Assembly (NCBI GenBank): GCA_020634375.1 | Contig: JACKBX010000002.1 | Location: 496,001-560,000 of the forward strand | Length of the DNA stretch: 64,000 nt | Origin: Ardenticatenaceae bacterium | GTDB lineage: Bacteria > Chloroflexota > Anaerolineae > Promineifilales > Promineifilaceae | Direction: 5' to 3' | Part shown: piece by piece, positions 24,329 to 33,837 of the stretch | Layout: each line of letters begins with the position of its first letter | Position numbering within the stretch: the stretch's first letter is position 1 | The notes under the pieces: model-generated | Database searches by the model: none | What the model was told of the DNA's origin: nothing | The model's input: the letters and a program-made list of their open reading frames with translations, nothing else | Position numbers and translations under genes: made by a program

Positions 24329-26155
24329 ATGAAATACGGTGGTTATGCCGATCGCGTAGCACATATTGATTTAACAGCAGGCAATGTAGAAGTCAAACCC
24401 ATTCCCGATGAGTGGAAGCGACTATACATTGGCGCACGAGGGTTAGGGGTTCGTTATATGCTAGAAAACGGCCCACAAGTAGACCCGCTTTCATCTGACA
24501 ACATGCTCTGCTTTATGAATGGCCCGTTAACAGGCACGGCCGCAAACATGAGCGGCCGCATGGCAATCGTCACCAAATCCCCCCTCACTGGCACAGTCAC
24601 CGACAGCCATCATGGGGGTTGGTCAGCAGCCCGGCTGCGCTGGTCAGGGTACGACGGTCTGCTCTTCACAGGCAAGGCCGAAAAACCCGTCTACATCTAC
24701 ATTAATGATGGCGAAATCGAAATCAAAGATGCTTCGGCAGTGTGGGGCAAGGGTGTACATGACACCGTCAAGCACTTCCAAGACATGTACGGCGAAAAAG
24801 ACCTCACCGTCATTTCCATCGGTCAGGCTGGGGAAAACTTAGTGAAGTATGCTTGTTGGGTTAACGAAGATGATCGCGCCAGTGGGCGTGGCGGCACAGG
24901 CTGTGTCGGTGGCAGCAAAAATCTCAAGGCTGTCGTCATCAAAGCCAAAAAGAATATGCCCAAGCCAGCCAATAAAGACGCCTGGAAAGATGCCCACAGC
25001 CGCGCCCTGGCTGTCATTATGGACGAGGCGAACATCACCAGCCCACGCAAGGGCGGTCTGTCTGTCTATGGCACAAACGTCCTCATGAACATCACCAGCA
25101 CGATGGGCGCGCTGCCAGCCTTGAACGGCAGCGTTACCTCTTTTGGCGACAAAGCCGAACTCCTGAGCGGCGAATATGTCAAAGAGAATATTCTCGTCAA
25201 CGACCCCACCTGCCACGCCTGCCCAGTAGCTTGCAAGAAAGAAGTCGAAATTACCGAAGGCGAGTACGCCGGTCTGCGCATGGAAAGCGTGGAATATGAA
25301 CCGGCCTGGTCATTAGGCGCGAACTGCGGCAATGATAACATCGCCTCTGTTGCCAAGATGATTGATTTGGCGAACGACTATGGCATGGATGCCATTGAAA
25401 TTGGCGATGTGATGGCTGTCTACATGGAAGCAACCGACAAGGGGTATGTGAATGGTGATGGTGGCCTGAAGTGGGGCGATTACAAGTCAATGGTCGCTAT
25501 GGTTGAGAAAGTTGCTATGCGTGAAGGCGCGGGCAATTTGCTGGCCGATGGCGGCAATGCCGTTGCCAATCATTACGGAAACCCGGACATGGCTATGACG
25601 GTGAAGGGACAAGGTATCCCAGCTTATGACCCACGCGGCTTGAAGGGTATGGGCATCGCCTATGCCACCAGTAATCGCGGGGCTTGCCACCTGCGGGCGT
25701 ACACTCCAGCCGCCGAATTGAACATTATGCCCTTCCAATCTCTGAGTGTTGACCCGTTGGAATGGAAAGGCAAGGGCGAGTTGGTGAAAATTTTCCAGGA
25801 TATTCATGCCTTCTCTGACAGTCTGGATATGTGCAAGTTCAGCGCGTTTGCACAGGGTACAGAGGAATATGCGGCGCAGTATTCAGCAATGGTCGGTGTG
25901 CCATTCACGACGGATGATGTGCTGGTGACTGGCGAACGTATCTATAACCTGGAACGCCGCTTCAATAACCTGGCTGGCCTGGGTGAGGGCAGTGACTATC
26001 TGCCAAAGCGGTTTACGGATGAGCCGTCCACGATGCCCGGCTCTGAGGGGCATGTGTGCGAGTTGGATTTGATGCTGGAAGAGTATTATGCGGCTCGTGG
26101 CTGGGAGAATGGCGTTGTGCCTGAATCGAAGTTGGCAGCGTTGGAAGTCAAGTAA
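24329..26155 (+). CDS. aor: Tungsten-dependent aldehyde:ferredoxin oxidoreductase
   Basis: The 608-residue enzyme oxidises aldehydes to acids with a tungstopterin and a 4Fe-4S cluster, passing electrons to ferredoxin. Visible signatures are the N-terminal GARGLGVRYML, MSGRMAIVTKSPLTG and GRGGTGCVGGSKNLKA. The cluster ligands are C-x2-C-x3-C in CHACPVACKKE near residue 291, with the fourth Cys in DSLDMCKF near residue 498. Length matches the family. TAGGAGG sits 6 bases before the ATG. Regulator and MoaD-like neighbours fit a tungsten cofactor module. A strong terminator follows. It carries no perfect ACGGCCGT. Confidence 0.95.
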   Translation: MKYGGYADRVAHIDLTAGNVEVKPIPDEWKRLYIGARGLGVRYMLENGPQVDPLSSDNMLCFMNGPLTGTAANMSGRMAIVTKSPLTGTVTDSHHGGWSAARLRWSGYDGLLFTGKAEKPVYIYINDGEIEIKDASAVWGKGVHDTVKHFQDMYGEKDLTVISIGQAGENLVKYACWVNEDDRASGRGGTGCVGGSKNLKAVVIKAKKNMPKPANKDAWKDAHSRALAVIMDEANITSPRKGGLSVYGTNVLMNITSTMGALPALNGSVTSFGDKAELLSGEYVKENILVNDPTCHACPVACKKEVEITEGEYAGLRMESVEYEPAWSLGANCGNDNIASVAKMIDLANDYGMDAIEIGDVMAVYMEATDKGYVNGDGGLKWGDYKSMVAMVEKVAMREGAGNLLADGGNAVANHYGNPDMAMTVKGQGIPAYDPRGLKGMGIAYATSNRGACHLRAYTPAAELNIMPFQSLSVDPLEWKGKGELVKIFQDIHAFSDSLDMCKFSAFAQGTEEYAAQYSAMVGVPFTTDDVLVTGERIYNLERRFNNLAGLGEGSDYLPKRFTDEPSTMPGSEGHVCELDLMLEEYYAARGWENGVVPESKLAALEVK

Positions 26156-26182
26156 ACGATTGAACTAATCTCAACGCATGGA

Positions 26183-26218
26183 AAAGCCCCCCGATTTCAA
26201 GCAAAATCGGGGGGCTTT
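26183..26218. terminator. Strong bidirectional terminator
   Basis: The 15-bp perfect stem (aaagccccccgattt) with a 6-base loop lies between the convergent oxidoreductase and the small MoaD-linked gene, with A and T runs on either side. Confidence 0.93.
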
Positions 26219-26223
26219 CTTTA

Positions 26224-26481
26224 TTATGCGCCTGCACGCATGGTCTTTTTTTCTAGTTGCGGTTTTAGCTCGGCTAGAGTTTCGGTGTCTCCTTCTAACA
26301 CGAGCTGCACTTGCCCCACGCGCAATGAACCTAATCTGAATGGCTCTAGTTGTGTGAGGGTTGCTGTCCAACCGGGGCCGGTGACACGGCCGTCTTCCTC
26401 CACATAGCCCCCCAATTCCTCCAGGTAATCCTGCATCAACCACAAGGGGATGCCGCGTGCTACTTGAACATCTCGCATCAT
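26224..26481 (-). CDS. Small protein encoded next to moaD
   Basis: The 85-residue protein has no signal or membrane segment. It has a compact alpha/beta look, with GIPLWLMQDYLEELGGYV, then FRLGSLRVGQVQLVLEGD, and a basic C-terminus. I do not recognise it securely. Its start lies 3 bases after the moaD stop, so the two are cotranscribed and may act together in tungstopterin synthesis. ATG codons at 26481 and 26478 are equivalent. Confidence 0.7.
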   Translation of the reverse strand: MMRDVQVARGIPLWLMQDYLEELGGYVEEDGRVTGPGWTATLTQLEPFRLGSLRVGQVQLVLEGDTETLAELKPQLEKKTMRAGA

Positions 26482-26484
26482 CTC

Positions 26485-26763
26485 TCACCCTCCCCCTACG
26501 GCCGGGAAAATGTTGACGGTATCGGTGAGTTTGACGGCCGTTTCCATGCCATGCTCTAAAAAGGGAGTGTCACGGCCGTTTATAAACACATGCACATGTC
26601 GATACAACTCACCCTGTTCATCCAATAGCTCAGCACGCATGGGGGGGAAATGAGTCACCACCGCTTCCACCAACTTACGCACCGTCACATCCGGCGGCAG
26701 ATCAAATTCAACACTCTTCTGGCCGGCAATTTGACGCAGGGTGGCAAAGAAGTTCACTTTCAT
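26485..26763 (-). CDS. moaD: MoaD-like sulfur carrier protein
   Basis: The 92-residue ubiquitin-fold protein ends in the required di-glycine tail (FPAVGGG), which is adenylated and thiocarboxylated to donate sulfur to the pterin dithiolene. LPPDVTVRKLVEAVV and VFINGRD are typical. It is larger than the catalytic minimum but normal for MoaD variants that accompany tungsten aldehyde oxidoreductases. The ATG at 26763 has AGGAG 7 bases upstream. Confidence 0.88.
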   Translation of the reverse strand: MKVNFFATLRQIAGQKSVEFDLPPDVTVRKLVEAVVTHFPPMRAELLDEQGELYRHVHVFINGRDTPFLEHGMETAVKLTDTVNIFPAVGGG

Positions 26764-26802
26764 TGTCACGCTCCTTTAGAAATGATGAAGGATGAAAGAT
26801 GA

Positions 26803-26820
26803 GGGATGAATATTCATCCC
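26803..26820. repeat. Palindrome in gatgaagg-type spacer
   Basis: The sequence gggatgaatattcatccc is a perfect 18-base palindrome, preceded by near-repeats gatgaagg, gatgaaag, gatgaggg. The same words occur upstream of the gene at 58182. Confidence 0.8.
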
Positions 26821-26930
26821 CATTGGAGTGTAACAATCATACCCTGTTTTTATAAAACACAGAAAGGCTGTTTGGTCTTTTTTCATTTTTAAGGCGTGAA
26901 ACGCAGGGGGAACGCTTCACGCCTCATCAT

Positions 26931-29663
26931 TCATGCGTCTAACAACGGCCGTAAATCCTCCATCGCCCCCTGCGTCAGGTGGAATCGCATCATATGCCGC
27001 CAATTCTGCGCCAACGCTTGCCCGTCAGCTAACGCCTGAGCCATCGTTAACACACCAAACGAAAGCGTCGCAGCAGATTCGCCTGCCTCATCGGGAATGT
27101 GTACATCTTCCAGCGGTAGTGGCTGCGTCAATTGCAAAAAGTGACCGTTGCGCCGTCCACCCTGATACAACTGGTCAGTCGTATGCAGGTAGTCTGGCCC
27201 ATAAGCCACTGTTGTGGCAATATATCGCTCACGCAAACAGGTACGGAAAGATTGCAAGATTGCATCATGCTCGGCCGTTTGCGGCATAAACGCCTGAATT
27301 GCCACATAATCCCCTGGCTGCACACTGTTCAAGAAAATGTCCAGGGATTGGCGGTTAATTGGCGCCGCCTTACCCGGAGGCAGCCGCCCCTGTCGTTGGT
27401 AAAGGGTTAGCAAATCGTGGATACGCTGTTGTGTCTGGGCCACATCGGGTTGGGTAAACGGATTGATATGCAGCAAGTGGGCGGCAACGGCCGTTGCCAT
27501 TTGCCACACAAAAAACTGCCCTCCCACCTCATCCACGTCTTGCCAATGCAGCGTCAGCAGTGGATGGCCCGCTGCTTGCAAAGCAGCCACTTGTGGAACC
27601 GGCTCATCCCCCTCCAGATGCAAATAGACAAAAGTGCGATCATCGCCATACACTGCGGGAGCGCCCAACGGCTCACCCACTATCGGGACAAGGCTCTGCC
27701 CCTGCTTGCCCAGGCTAACCGCCAGCAAATACTCCCACCAGGGTGCAAAAGCTGCCAATGCTGGAGATGTGATCAGCGTCAGCTTATCGCGGCCTGCATT
27801 TGCCAGGGCCACCAGCGCTGCGCCAAGCTGCAAGCCCACATTGTCGCCAGTGTCAGCGCAGTTGCAACTGCTGCCATTGCACACCATCGCCAACGCGTGA
27901 TCCAATAAAGCCGACAAGTTAACGCCAGCCAGCGCCGCCGGAACCAGCCCAAAGTAGGAAAGCGGGCTGTACGCCTCAACCATGTGTGGATCATTGAGAA
28001 AAACGCGGCGGAAACGCAGATCATTTGCCAGTGTATGCAGTGTGCTGCCGCTGTCGGTGATGGCTACAAACTGCCACCCCACGCGGTCTGCACCAACCAC
28101 GTTACCCACCAGGTTATAGAAATGTTTGAATAAGGCTTGCGTATCAAAAATCTCACCGGCTTTGTCGGCAACAATAAAGAGGGTGCGCGTCGGGTCAATT
28201 TGCCGGGAAACGCGCCGAATCGTATGTGGATGGGTCGTTGTCAGTACATGAAGGGGCAGTCCATCGGTGGTGTGACAAAGCTGGCCCAGCGTTTTGGCGG
28301 CTAATCCGGCCCCTCCCACGCCCATGACGACAACGCTGTGTAACCCGGCTTCATGCACATCACGTACAAAGGAGGCAAGCATTCCTAAATTCTCTTGCAT
28401 GGTTTCGACGAGGTGCAGCCAGCCAAGCTGATCACTGTCAGGTATGGGCTGCCACAATGTTTGGTCATGTGCCCACATGCGACAAGCAGCACGGGTGCGG
28501 CAAAGAGTGAACAGGTTTTGGTTCACGGCCGTTTCCTGTGCTCCCAGTTTCATATCCAATCGCAGCCACTCATTCTGCAACTGCTCTTGCTTGATCATGA
28601 CGCTGCGGATGAGCGCCTGAAATTGCCGGGTGAAGTCGGTGAGGCTTTCTTGCTGTAACTGCGCGGCTATGGCCTCTAAATCAATGCCCAGCCCTGCCAG
28701 GGCTTGCAAGTAGTTATGGGCCTTGTCCCGTTCGTCTAGCAATGTGGGCGCCACGATGCCCTGCTGCCGGAATTGGTTGAGGGTGACAGGGGAAAAGGTC
28801 ATGACGGTATCTGGGCCAATGAGTGCGGTGACGTAGTGAAGGGGATCATAATCGAAGCTGCGCGGGGTGGTGCGTGTCCATTTCAGGCGTAACGACCGTG
28901 CGCCATGTCGCGCCAGTTTTTCCCAGTGTGGGCCGGAGAAGAGGGTTTGGTAACGGCCGTACACCACTTTTGCCAAAGAAATAGCCGCCTGCCCCAACAA
29001 AAGCCCCTGCTCCAATCGTACCAATTCTGCATCCACCACGCGATCGATGCGGCTCAACGAAAACGAAACCACCGACGAAGGCGCAATACGCCACGCGCCA
29101 TGCGTGGTGAAGAACTCATCCAACCCATCCATGTACGCGGCAGCGGCTTGCTCATATGCAGCAATAGAAAAAACATGCGTCACGTTCACACTGATCCCAT
29201 CCGAGGTCAAATCACGCAGCGCATCGATACCCTCTGGCGTTGCCGGGATTTCGATCATGGCATTCACACGATCGACGGCCCGCAGCAAACGGCGTGCAGC
29301 CGCCCCCGTTCCCACCGCATCATGCGCCAGCGCCGGGTTCAATTCCACACTCACGTAGCCATCCAGGCCATCACTGGCCTCATGTACCGGATGCAAACAG
29401 TCCGCTGCACGCTGCATGTCATCGACAACCAACGCTTCGTGAATCTCTGGGGCAGGCATTCCTTCTCGCAGCAAACGCAGCAATTCCGCATCATAATCAC
29501 GGCTGTGAGAAATGGCCTTGGCAAACAAAACAGGAGTTGAGGTGATGCCGCCAATGCCTTCTTCAAGGAGATTCCCCAACTCTCCTGATTCCATGAAGGC
29601 GCGGCGCAAATAATTAAGCCAGACAGACTGGCCCGAAGCATTAAGGGCTTGTAACGGCGTCAT
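26931..29663 (-). CDS. Transaldolase/phosphoglucose-isomerase fusion with altered active sites
   Basis: The 910-residue protein has a transaldolase half (about 1-360) and a phosphoglucose isomerase half (about 420-900), the layout of bifunctional Tal-Pgi enzymes. Key residues are changed in both. The Schiff-base Lys segment (usually KIPAT) reads EIPAT, the usual TSNP or TTNP reads TSTP, and the WLD start reads WLN. In the isomerase half GGSS reads GGAG, SGTT reads AGEI, GGRYS reads VEAYS and the AEST of AESTGK reads AVSL. Folding motifs such as FLNDP, YFGLVPAAL and VGEPLGAP remain. It may be a non-catalytic or repurposed protein. GGGAGG precedes the ATG at 29663. Confidence 0.85.
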   Translation of the reverse strand: MTPLQALNASGQSVWLNYLRRAFMESGELGNLLEEGIGGITSTPVLFAKAISHSRDYDAELLRLLREGMPAPEIHEALVVDDMQRAADCLHPVHEASDGLDGYVSVELNPALAHDAVGTGAAARRLLRAVDRVNAMIEIPATPEGIDALRDLTSDGISVNVTHVFSIAAYEQAAAAYMDGLDEFFTTHGAWRIAPSSVVSFSLSRIDRVVDAELVRLEQGLLLGQAAISLAKVVYGRYQTLFSGPHWEKLARHGARSLRLKWTRTTPRSFDYDPLHYVTALIGPDTVMTFSPVTLNQFRQQGIVAPTLLDERDKAHNYLQALAGLGIDLEAIAAQLQQESLTDFTRQFQALIRSVMIKQEQLQNEWLRLDMKLGAQETAVNQNLFTLCRTRAACRMWAHDQTLWQPIPDSDQLGWLHLVETMQENLGMLASFVRDVHEAGLHSVVVMGVGGAGLAAKTLGQLCHTTDGLPLHVLTTTHPHTIRRVSRQIDPTRTLFIVADKAGEIFDTQALFKHFYNLVGNVVGADRVGWQFVAITDSGSTLHTLANDLRFRRVFLNDPHMVEAYSPLSYFGLVPAALAGVNLSALLDHALAMVCNGSSCNCADTGDNVGLQLGAALVALANAGRDKLTLITSPALAAFAPWWEYLLAVSLGKQGQSLVPIVGEPLGAPAVYGDDRTFVYLHLEGDEPVPQVAALQAAGHPLLTLHWQDVDEVGGQFFVWQMATAVAAHLLHINPFTQPDVAQTQQRIHDLLTLYQRQGRLPPGKAAPINRQSLDIFLNSVQPGDYVAIQAFMPQTAEHDAILQSFRTCLRERYIATTVAYGPDYLHTTDQLYQGGRRNGHFLQLTQPLPLEDVHIPDEAGESAATLSFGVLTMAQALADGQALAQNWRHMMRFHLTQGAMEDLRPLLDA

Positions 29664-29841
29664 GGGACCTCCCTTTTGCCAGCCGGTCAACCTGTCAGCA
29701 GTTCAGGCTAATTAGCCGACCAACTGAACAAATATGTGTTTATTACAAATCTGGAGAGGGTGATGCCTGCCTGGTTGCAGCTCCCAGTGCAATGTGAAGT
29801 ACAGTTACAGTATAACTCACTTTTCCCAAAGCAGATTAGCG

Positions 29842-31326
29842 TTATTTGTGTTCGCTGCCAGATTGCGTCTCATCGTTTTGGCGTTGTTCCTCTATGGTTC
29901 CGACTGGAAATTCTACACGTACCCGTGCCACTGCCCGCCGTGTAACGGTCAAAACCTGGAAAATAACGTGATCATTGTAAATGACTTCATCGCCAACACG
30001 GGGCGGCCGTCCCAACTTGGTAATAATTAACCCGCCCACCGTGTCCACGTCAGGCAAGGACTCCTCCTCGCCTAAATAGACATCGTCAATAAGATCATCC
30101 ACCAGGTACTCGCCACTCACTTCAAGAACGCCCGGTTCTATTTCTACAAAAGGTTCTGCTTCCTGGTCAAATTCATCGCGCACTTCCCCCACGATTTCCT
30201 CAACCAGGTCTTCTAATGTGACGATGCCGGCCATGCCCCCAAACTCGTCCAAAACAATCGCCATGTGTAGTTTTTGCCGTTTGAATGCAGCCAACAGTGT
30301 TTCTACTGGCTGGTCTTCGGGTACGGCCGGAGCAGATCGCAAAATGAGACGTAGGTCAAAGGCTCCCTTTTCTGCAGCGCTTTTAGCACGCAACGTCTGC
30401 CGCATCAGGTCTTTAATGTGCAAAATGCCGACAATATGGTCACGGTCGCCCTTATATACCGGAAAACGACTGTGGCGACTTTCTGTCACGAGACGCAGCA
30501 AATCGTCGCGTGCAATGTTGCCCGGAATAGCCTGCACACGGGTACGCGGCGTCATGACTTGGGCGACAACCCGTTCGCCAAAGTCAAAAATGTTGCGAAT
30601 CATTTCTTCTTCGCCCTCTTTCAATAAACCGCCCTCGGTGCTTTCAGAGACAATCAACTCCAATTCTTCCGGTGATAGAACACGCGCATGTCCCTGTGCC
30701 GGAGGAATTTTGAACAAACGCAACAGCAAATTACCAATGCCATTCAGAAGAGCAACCGGCCAGCGAAAGAGTGTCTGAATGACCTGCATAGGCCGCGTCA
30801 GAAATAGGACTGTGTTCACAGAATCCATGAGCGCCAGAGACTTGGGCACCATTTCCCCAACCACAATGTGCAGGTAAGTAAGCAAGCTAAGAGCCAGCAC
30901 GTAGCTGACACTGAGCACGACGGCCGCCTCTGGTTCAACCCCCATTAACCGAGCCAAATAAGGTTCGATAAAGTGACCAATTGCTGGTTCTCCATACATT
31001 GCCAGTCCTAATGAGGCAATGGTAATGCCCATTTGGGCGGTGGCGATGTACTGGTCTTGCTTGGGACGAGAATGCAGTACGAGCAGCACTTTTTGTGCTA
31101 GTTTGTTCCCCTCTTCAGCCATCTGCTCAATTTGTGTCGCCCGCACGCCGATAATAGAAAACTCGGAGGCTACAAAAAAGCCATTAATCAAGACGAGAAT
31201 GAAGATGACGATTAGGGGGACAATCAATGCGCCGATGCTGGGCAAGCCTTCTTCTACGGCCGTTGCAAACAAAACCGCCAAGCTCAAACCAGGAATGCTC
31301 AGGGACAAGAGAAATGCTTTACTCAT
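29842..31326 (-). CDS. CNNM/CBS/CorC-type membrane protein (second copy)
   Basis: The 494-residue protein has a DUF21/CNNM membrane domain (about 25-210), a CBS-domain pair (about 225-360) and a CorC_HlyC transporter-associated domain near the C-terminus. FVASEFSIIGVRATQI and QMGITIASLGLA are typical. Relatives handle Mg2+ or other divalent cations. The ATG at 31326 overlaps the end of the first copy by 8 bases, so the two form an operon. The last 20 residues are hydrophilic. Confidence 0.9.
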   Translation of the reverse strand: MSKAFLLSLSIPGLSLAVLFATAVEEGLPSIGALIVPLIVIFILVLINGFFVASEFSIIGVRATQIEQMAEEGNKLAQKVLLVLHSRPKQDQYIATAQMGITIASLGLAMYGEPAIGHFIEPYLARLMGVEPEAAVVLSVSYVLALSLLTYLHIVVGEMVPKSLALMDSVNTVLFLTRPMQVIQTLFRWPVALLNGIGNLLLRLFKIPPAQGHARVLSPEELELIVSESTEGGLLKEGEEEMIRNIFDFGERVVAQVMTPRTRVQAIPGNIARDDLLRLVTESRHSRFPVYKGDRDHIVGILHIKDLMRQTLRAKSAAEKGAFDLRLILRSAPAVPEDQPVETLLAAFKRQKLHMAIVLDEFGGMAGIVTLEDLVEEIVGEVRDEFDQEAEPFVEIEPGVLEVSGEYLVDDLIDDVYLGEEESLPDVDTVGGLIITKLGRPPRVGDEVIYNDHVIFQVLTVTRRAVARVRVEFPVGTIEEQRQNDETQSGSEHK

Positions 31327-32692
31327 GATCGGCCACCTCCCATTCGCTGTATGAGGGCAAACCGCCTGTGGGAGGCAGCGGCAATTGCAGCGAAAGCTCG
31401 GAAACACCCAAGTCCTCCATCGCCTCAATTTGAATCACCGTGCCGCTAACTTGAACAGTATCCCCTACGGCTGGTGAACGGCCGAGCCTGCTGATAACGA
31501 GGCCGCTCAACGTATCGGCGGCTTCGGTAGGCAAATCGAGTTCCAGGTATTCGTTGACATCGGATACCAGTAAGTCACCACGCAAGTAGATACGGCCGTC
31601 CTTATCCCGTGCAATCAATGCCATTTCATCATCAAACTCATCTTGCAATTCACCAAATATCTCCTCAATCAAATCCTCAAACGTAACAAGGCCAGATGTC
31701 CCCCCATACTCATCAAATACAATGGCGAGGTAATGGTTGCCTTTTGCCAGTTTTTCCCAAACCTCGGCGGCAGGCAGCGATTCTGGCACGTAAATAATTT
31801 GACGAATGATTTTTTGGATGTTTTCCTCTTCATGAACGTAGAGGCGGAACAAATCTTTGACGTGAACAAAGCCCACAATATCGTCAATAGACTCGCGGTA
31901 TAGGGGAATGCGCGACAAGCCAGATTCCATCGCCTGACAAATGATGTCGTACACATTGCTGTCCACGGAAGCGGCAACGAGTTTGGTGCGGTGCAGCATC
32001 ACATGCCTCGCGGTTAAATCGCGCAGGCGGAAGGCGTTGCGCAGCATCTGCCGCTCGCGGTCATCCAGCAGGCCAACTTCGTGGCTTTCGGTGACAAGCA
32101 ACTCAATTTCCTCAGGGGAATGGGCCTGGGGGTTGCTTTCTGTGGGGCGGCCCAATAGGCGCAGCAACAGCATACCGCTGCCGTTAAAGAGCCAGATGAG
32201 CGGGCGGAAAATGCTCAGGGACACTTTCATGGGTACGACAACGCCCATTGCAACGGCTTCTGGGTGCTGCACAGCAACGGATTTGGGGAACAGTTCGCCC
32301 ATGATGACTTGCAAGAAGGTAAGGAAGAGCAGGACGCCGGTGACGGCAATGGAATGGGCGGCTGTTTCGGCAACGGCCGTTTCCATATTCAACCGCTCAA
32401 ATAACGTAGCTAGCGGCCCTACCAACCGAATGGCAATCACATTCTGCCCATATGCACCCAACACCAGCGATGAGATCGTAATACCCAACTGGCAGGCAGC
32501 TACATACTTATCCAGCATGTGGCTGTCATGAATGATCGGCATCATCGCCTGCGCCATACGGTTCCCCTGTCCGGCCAAGTGGCTGATACGCGTTTTGCGT
32601 GCGGCGACCGTAGAAAATTCGGCCGCCACATACACGCCATTTACAAAAATCATCAATGCTACAGCAGCAATAATTACAATTATTATGGACAT
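31319..32692 (-). CDS. CNNM/CBS/CorC-type membrane protein (first copy)
   Basis: The 457-residue protein has the same three-part layout as its neighbour: CNNM membrane domain (1-190, with NGVYVAAEFSTVAARKT), CBS pair (about 200-335, with VHVKDLFRLY and YGGTSGLVTFEDLIEEI) and CorC_HlyC domain (about 350-435). The two copies differ clearly in sequence, so this is an old duplication and perhaps a heterodimer. It is divergent from the sigma factor gene across a 520-base gap. Confidence 0.9.
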   Translation of the reverse strand: MSIIIVIIAAVALMIFVNGVYVAAEFSTVAARKTRISHLAGQGNRMAQAMMPIIHDSHMLDKYVAACQLGITISSLVLGAYGQNVIAIRLVGPLATLFERLNMETAVAETAAHSIAVTGVLLFLTFLQVIMGELFPKSVAVQHPEAVAMGVVVPMKVSLSIFRPLIWLFNGSGMLLLRLLGRPTESNPQAHSPEEIELLVTESHEVGLLDDRERQMLRNAFRLRDLTARHVMLHRTKLVAASVDSNVYDIICQAMESGLSRIPLYRESIDDIVGFVHVKDLFRLYVHEEENIQKIIRQIIYVPESLPAAEVWEKLAKGNHYLAIVFDEYGGTSGLVTFEDLIEEIFGELQDEFDDEMALIARDKDGRIYLRGDLLVSDVNEYLELDLPTEAADTLSGLVISRLGRSPAVGDTVQVSGTVIQIEAMEDLGVSELSLQLPLPPTGGLPSYSEWEVADHE

Positions 32693-33213
32693 ATTTGTCT
32701 ATTCACTTCCAAATGAAGAGGGGAAAACCATGAGCAACAACTATCTGCACGCAAAAGCGCAGCAATAAACACCAGCCACTGCTGGCATGGGCCATACTAT
32801 TAAACCAAAAGGGGAATTATGGGGAGGGTGAGGATTATCGGGAGCCTGCTCTGTAGAGCCAGGCGGTTCTGAATTTGTTTCCATTACCGCTATGACTCCC
32901 TCCACTGCAAATATACACTCAAAGAGTTATGTGTCTTGTCTTGATTAAACATCAAATTTGTCAGTCAAATTTATATTTTCTCTGGAATAATGGATGATTG
33001 ACCAGCAACATCCTTCAAAATTATAGACAAGCCAATTCCATTGGTCAAACCGGATTAGATGAATCGCCATGTTTTAAGAAAACGCCATCAACTTCACAGG
33101 CTCTTCACACTTTTTTCGTATGATGACATATGGTTATCCACGAATTTGGCAAACGGCCGTACCTCATTCGCTTCCCATACGTCTAAGGAAGTAGAAAGTG
33201 GGAAAACAAACGC
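32693..33213. other. Gap between divergent genes, no gene seen
   Basis: This 520-base stretch holds no convincing gene. A small hairpin (gcctg-ctct-gt-agag-c-caggc, near 32852-32872) and one ACGGCCGT (near 33154) are visible. The promoters of the CNNM operon and of the sigma factor gene should lie here, but I could not pick them with confidence. Confidence 0.6.
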
Positions 33214-33837
33214 ATGCGAATTAGTAAAACCCGCCGAAGCCGCTGCTCATCGCAGCAAAATGAAAAACAATGGCTGGCATCTACCTATGATGCCTACCAC
33301 GATCCAATCTACCGGTACATTTACCGACGCATTGGGGACGTGGAAACAGCCAGAGAATTGTCAGCCGACGTTTTTCAGCGCCTGATCCAGGTAGTCTGTC
33401 AGGGCAAAACGCCCCCGGAAAACACCCGCGCCTGGCTCTACCAGACGGCACACAATATCGTCATTGATGAATATCGTCGCCGTCAGCATCGCCAACATCT
33501 GCAATTAGATGAGGCAACCCTTTACAGTAAAGATGATCCTATGGAACTCGTCCACCTGCACATGACGGCTGACCGGGTGCGGGCCGCATTGAAATGGCTC
33601 ACACCAGACCAGCAGCAGGTACTAACGCTCAAGTTTCTGGAAGGGTTTTCCAACCAGGAAGTTGCAGAGATTTTAGACAAATCCATTGGCGCAGTAAAGG
33701 CGCTGCAACACCGGGGGCTAAGCAGTTTGCAGCAAATGTTGGAGCAGACGACAGACAATTACAATGGCTTTGGGGCAGAAACGGCCGTAACACTGGAAAC
33801 GGCCGTCATCAGCAACCTTATGGAGCAAGTGAGATGA
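33214..33837 (+). CDS. ECF-type RNA polymerase sigma factor
   Basis: The 207-residue protein has a sigma region 2 (about 22-95, YDAYHDPIYRYIYRRIG then ARAWLYQTAHNIVIDEYRRR) and region 4 (about 120-175, LTPDQQQVLTLKFLEGFSNQEVAEIL). It should direct RNA polymerase to a small regulon. Its stop codon overlaps the ATG of the following membrane protein, the usual arrangement of ECF sigma factor and anti-sigma factor. The N-terminal start at 33214 is not marked by a strong ribosome site, and a later start near residue 20 is possible. Confidence 0.9.
   Translation: MRISKTRRSRCSSQQNEKQWLASTYDAYHDPIYRYIYRRIGDVETARELSADVFQRLIQVVCQGKTPPENTRAWLYQTAHNIVIDEYRRRQHRQHLQLDEATLYSKDDPMELVHLHMTADRVRAALKWLTPDQQQVLTLKFLEGFSNQEVAEILDKSIGAVKALQHRGLSSLQQMLEQTTDNYNGFGAETAVTLETAVISNLMEQVR

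Noticed and set aside
33594..33833. Upstream extension of the anti-sigma frame
   Set aside because: It lies wholly within the sigma factor gene in another frame. The ATG at 33834 overlapping the sigma stop is the natural start.
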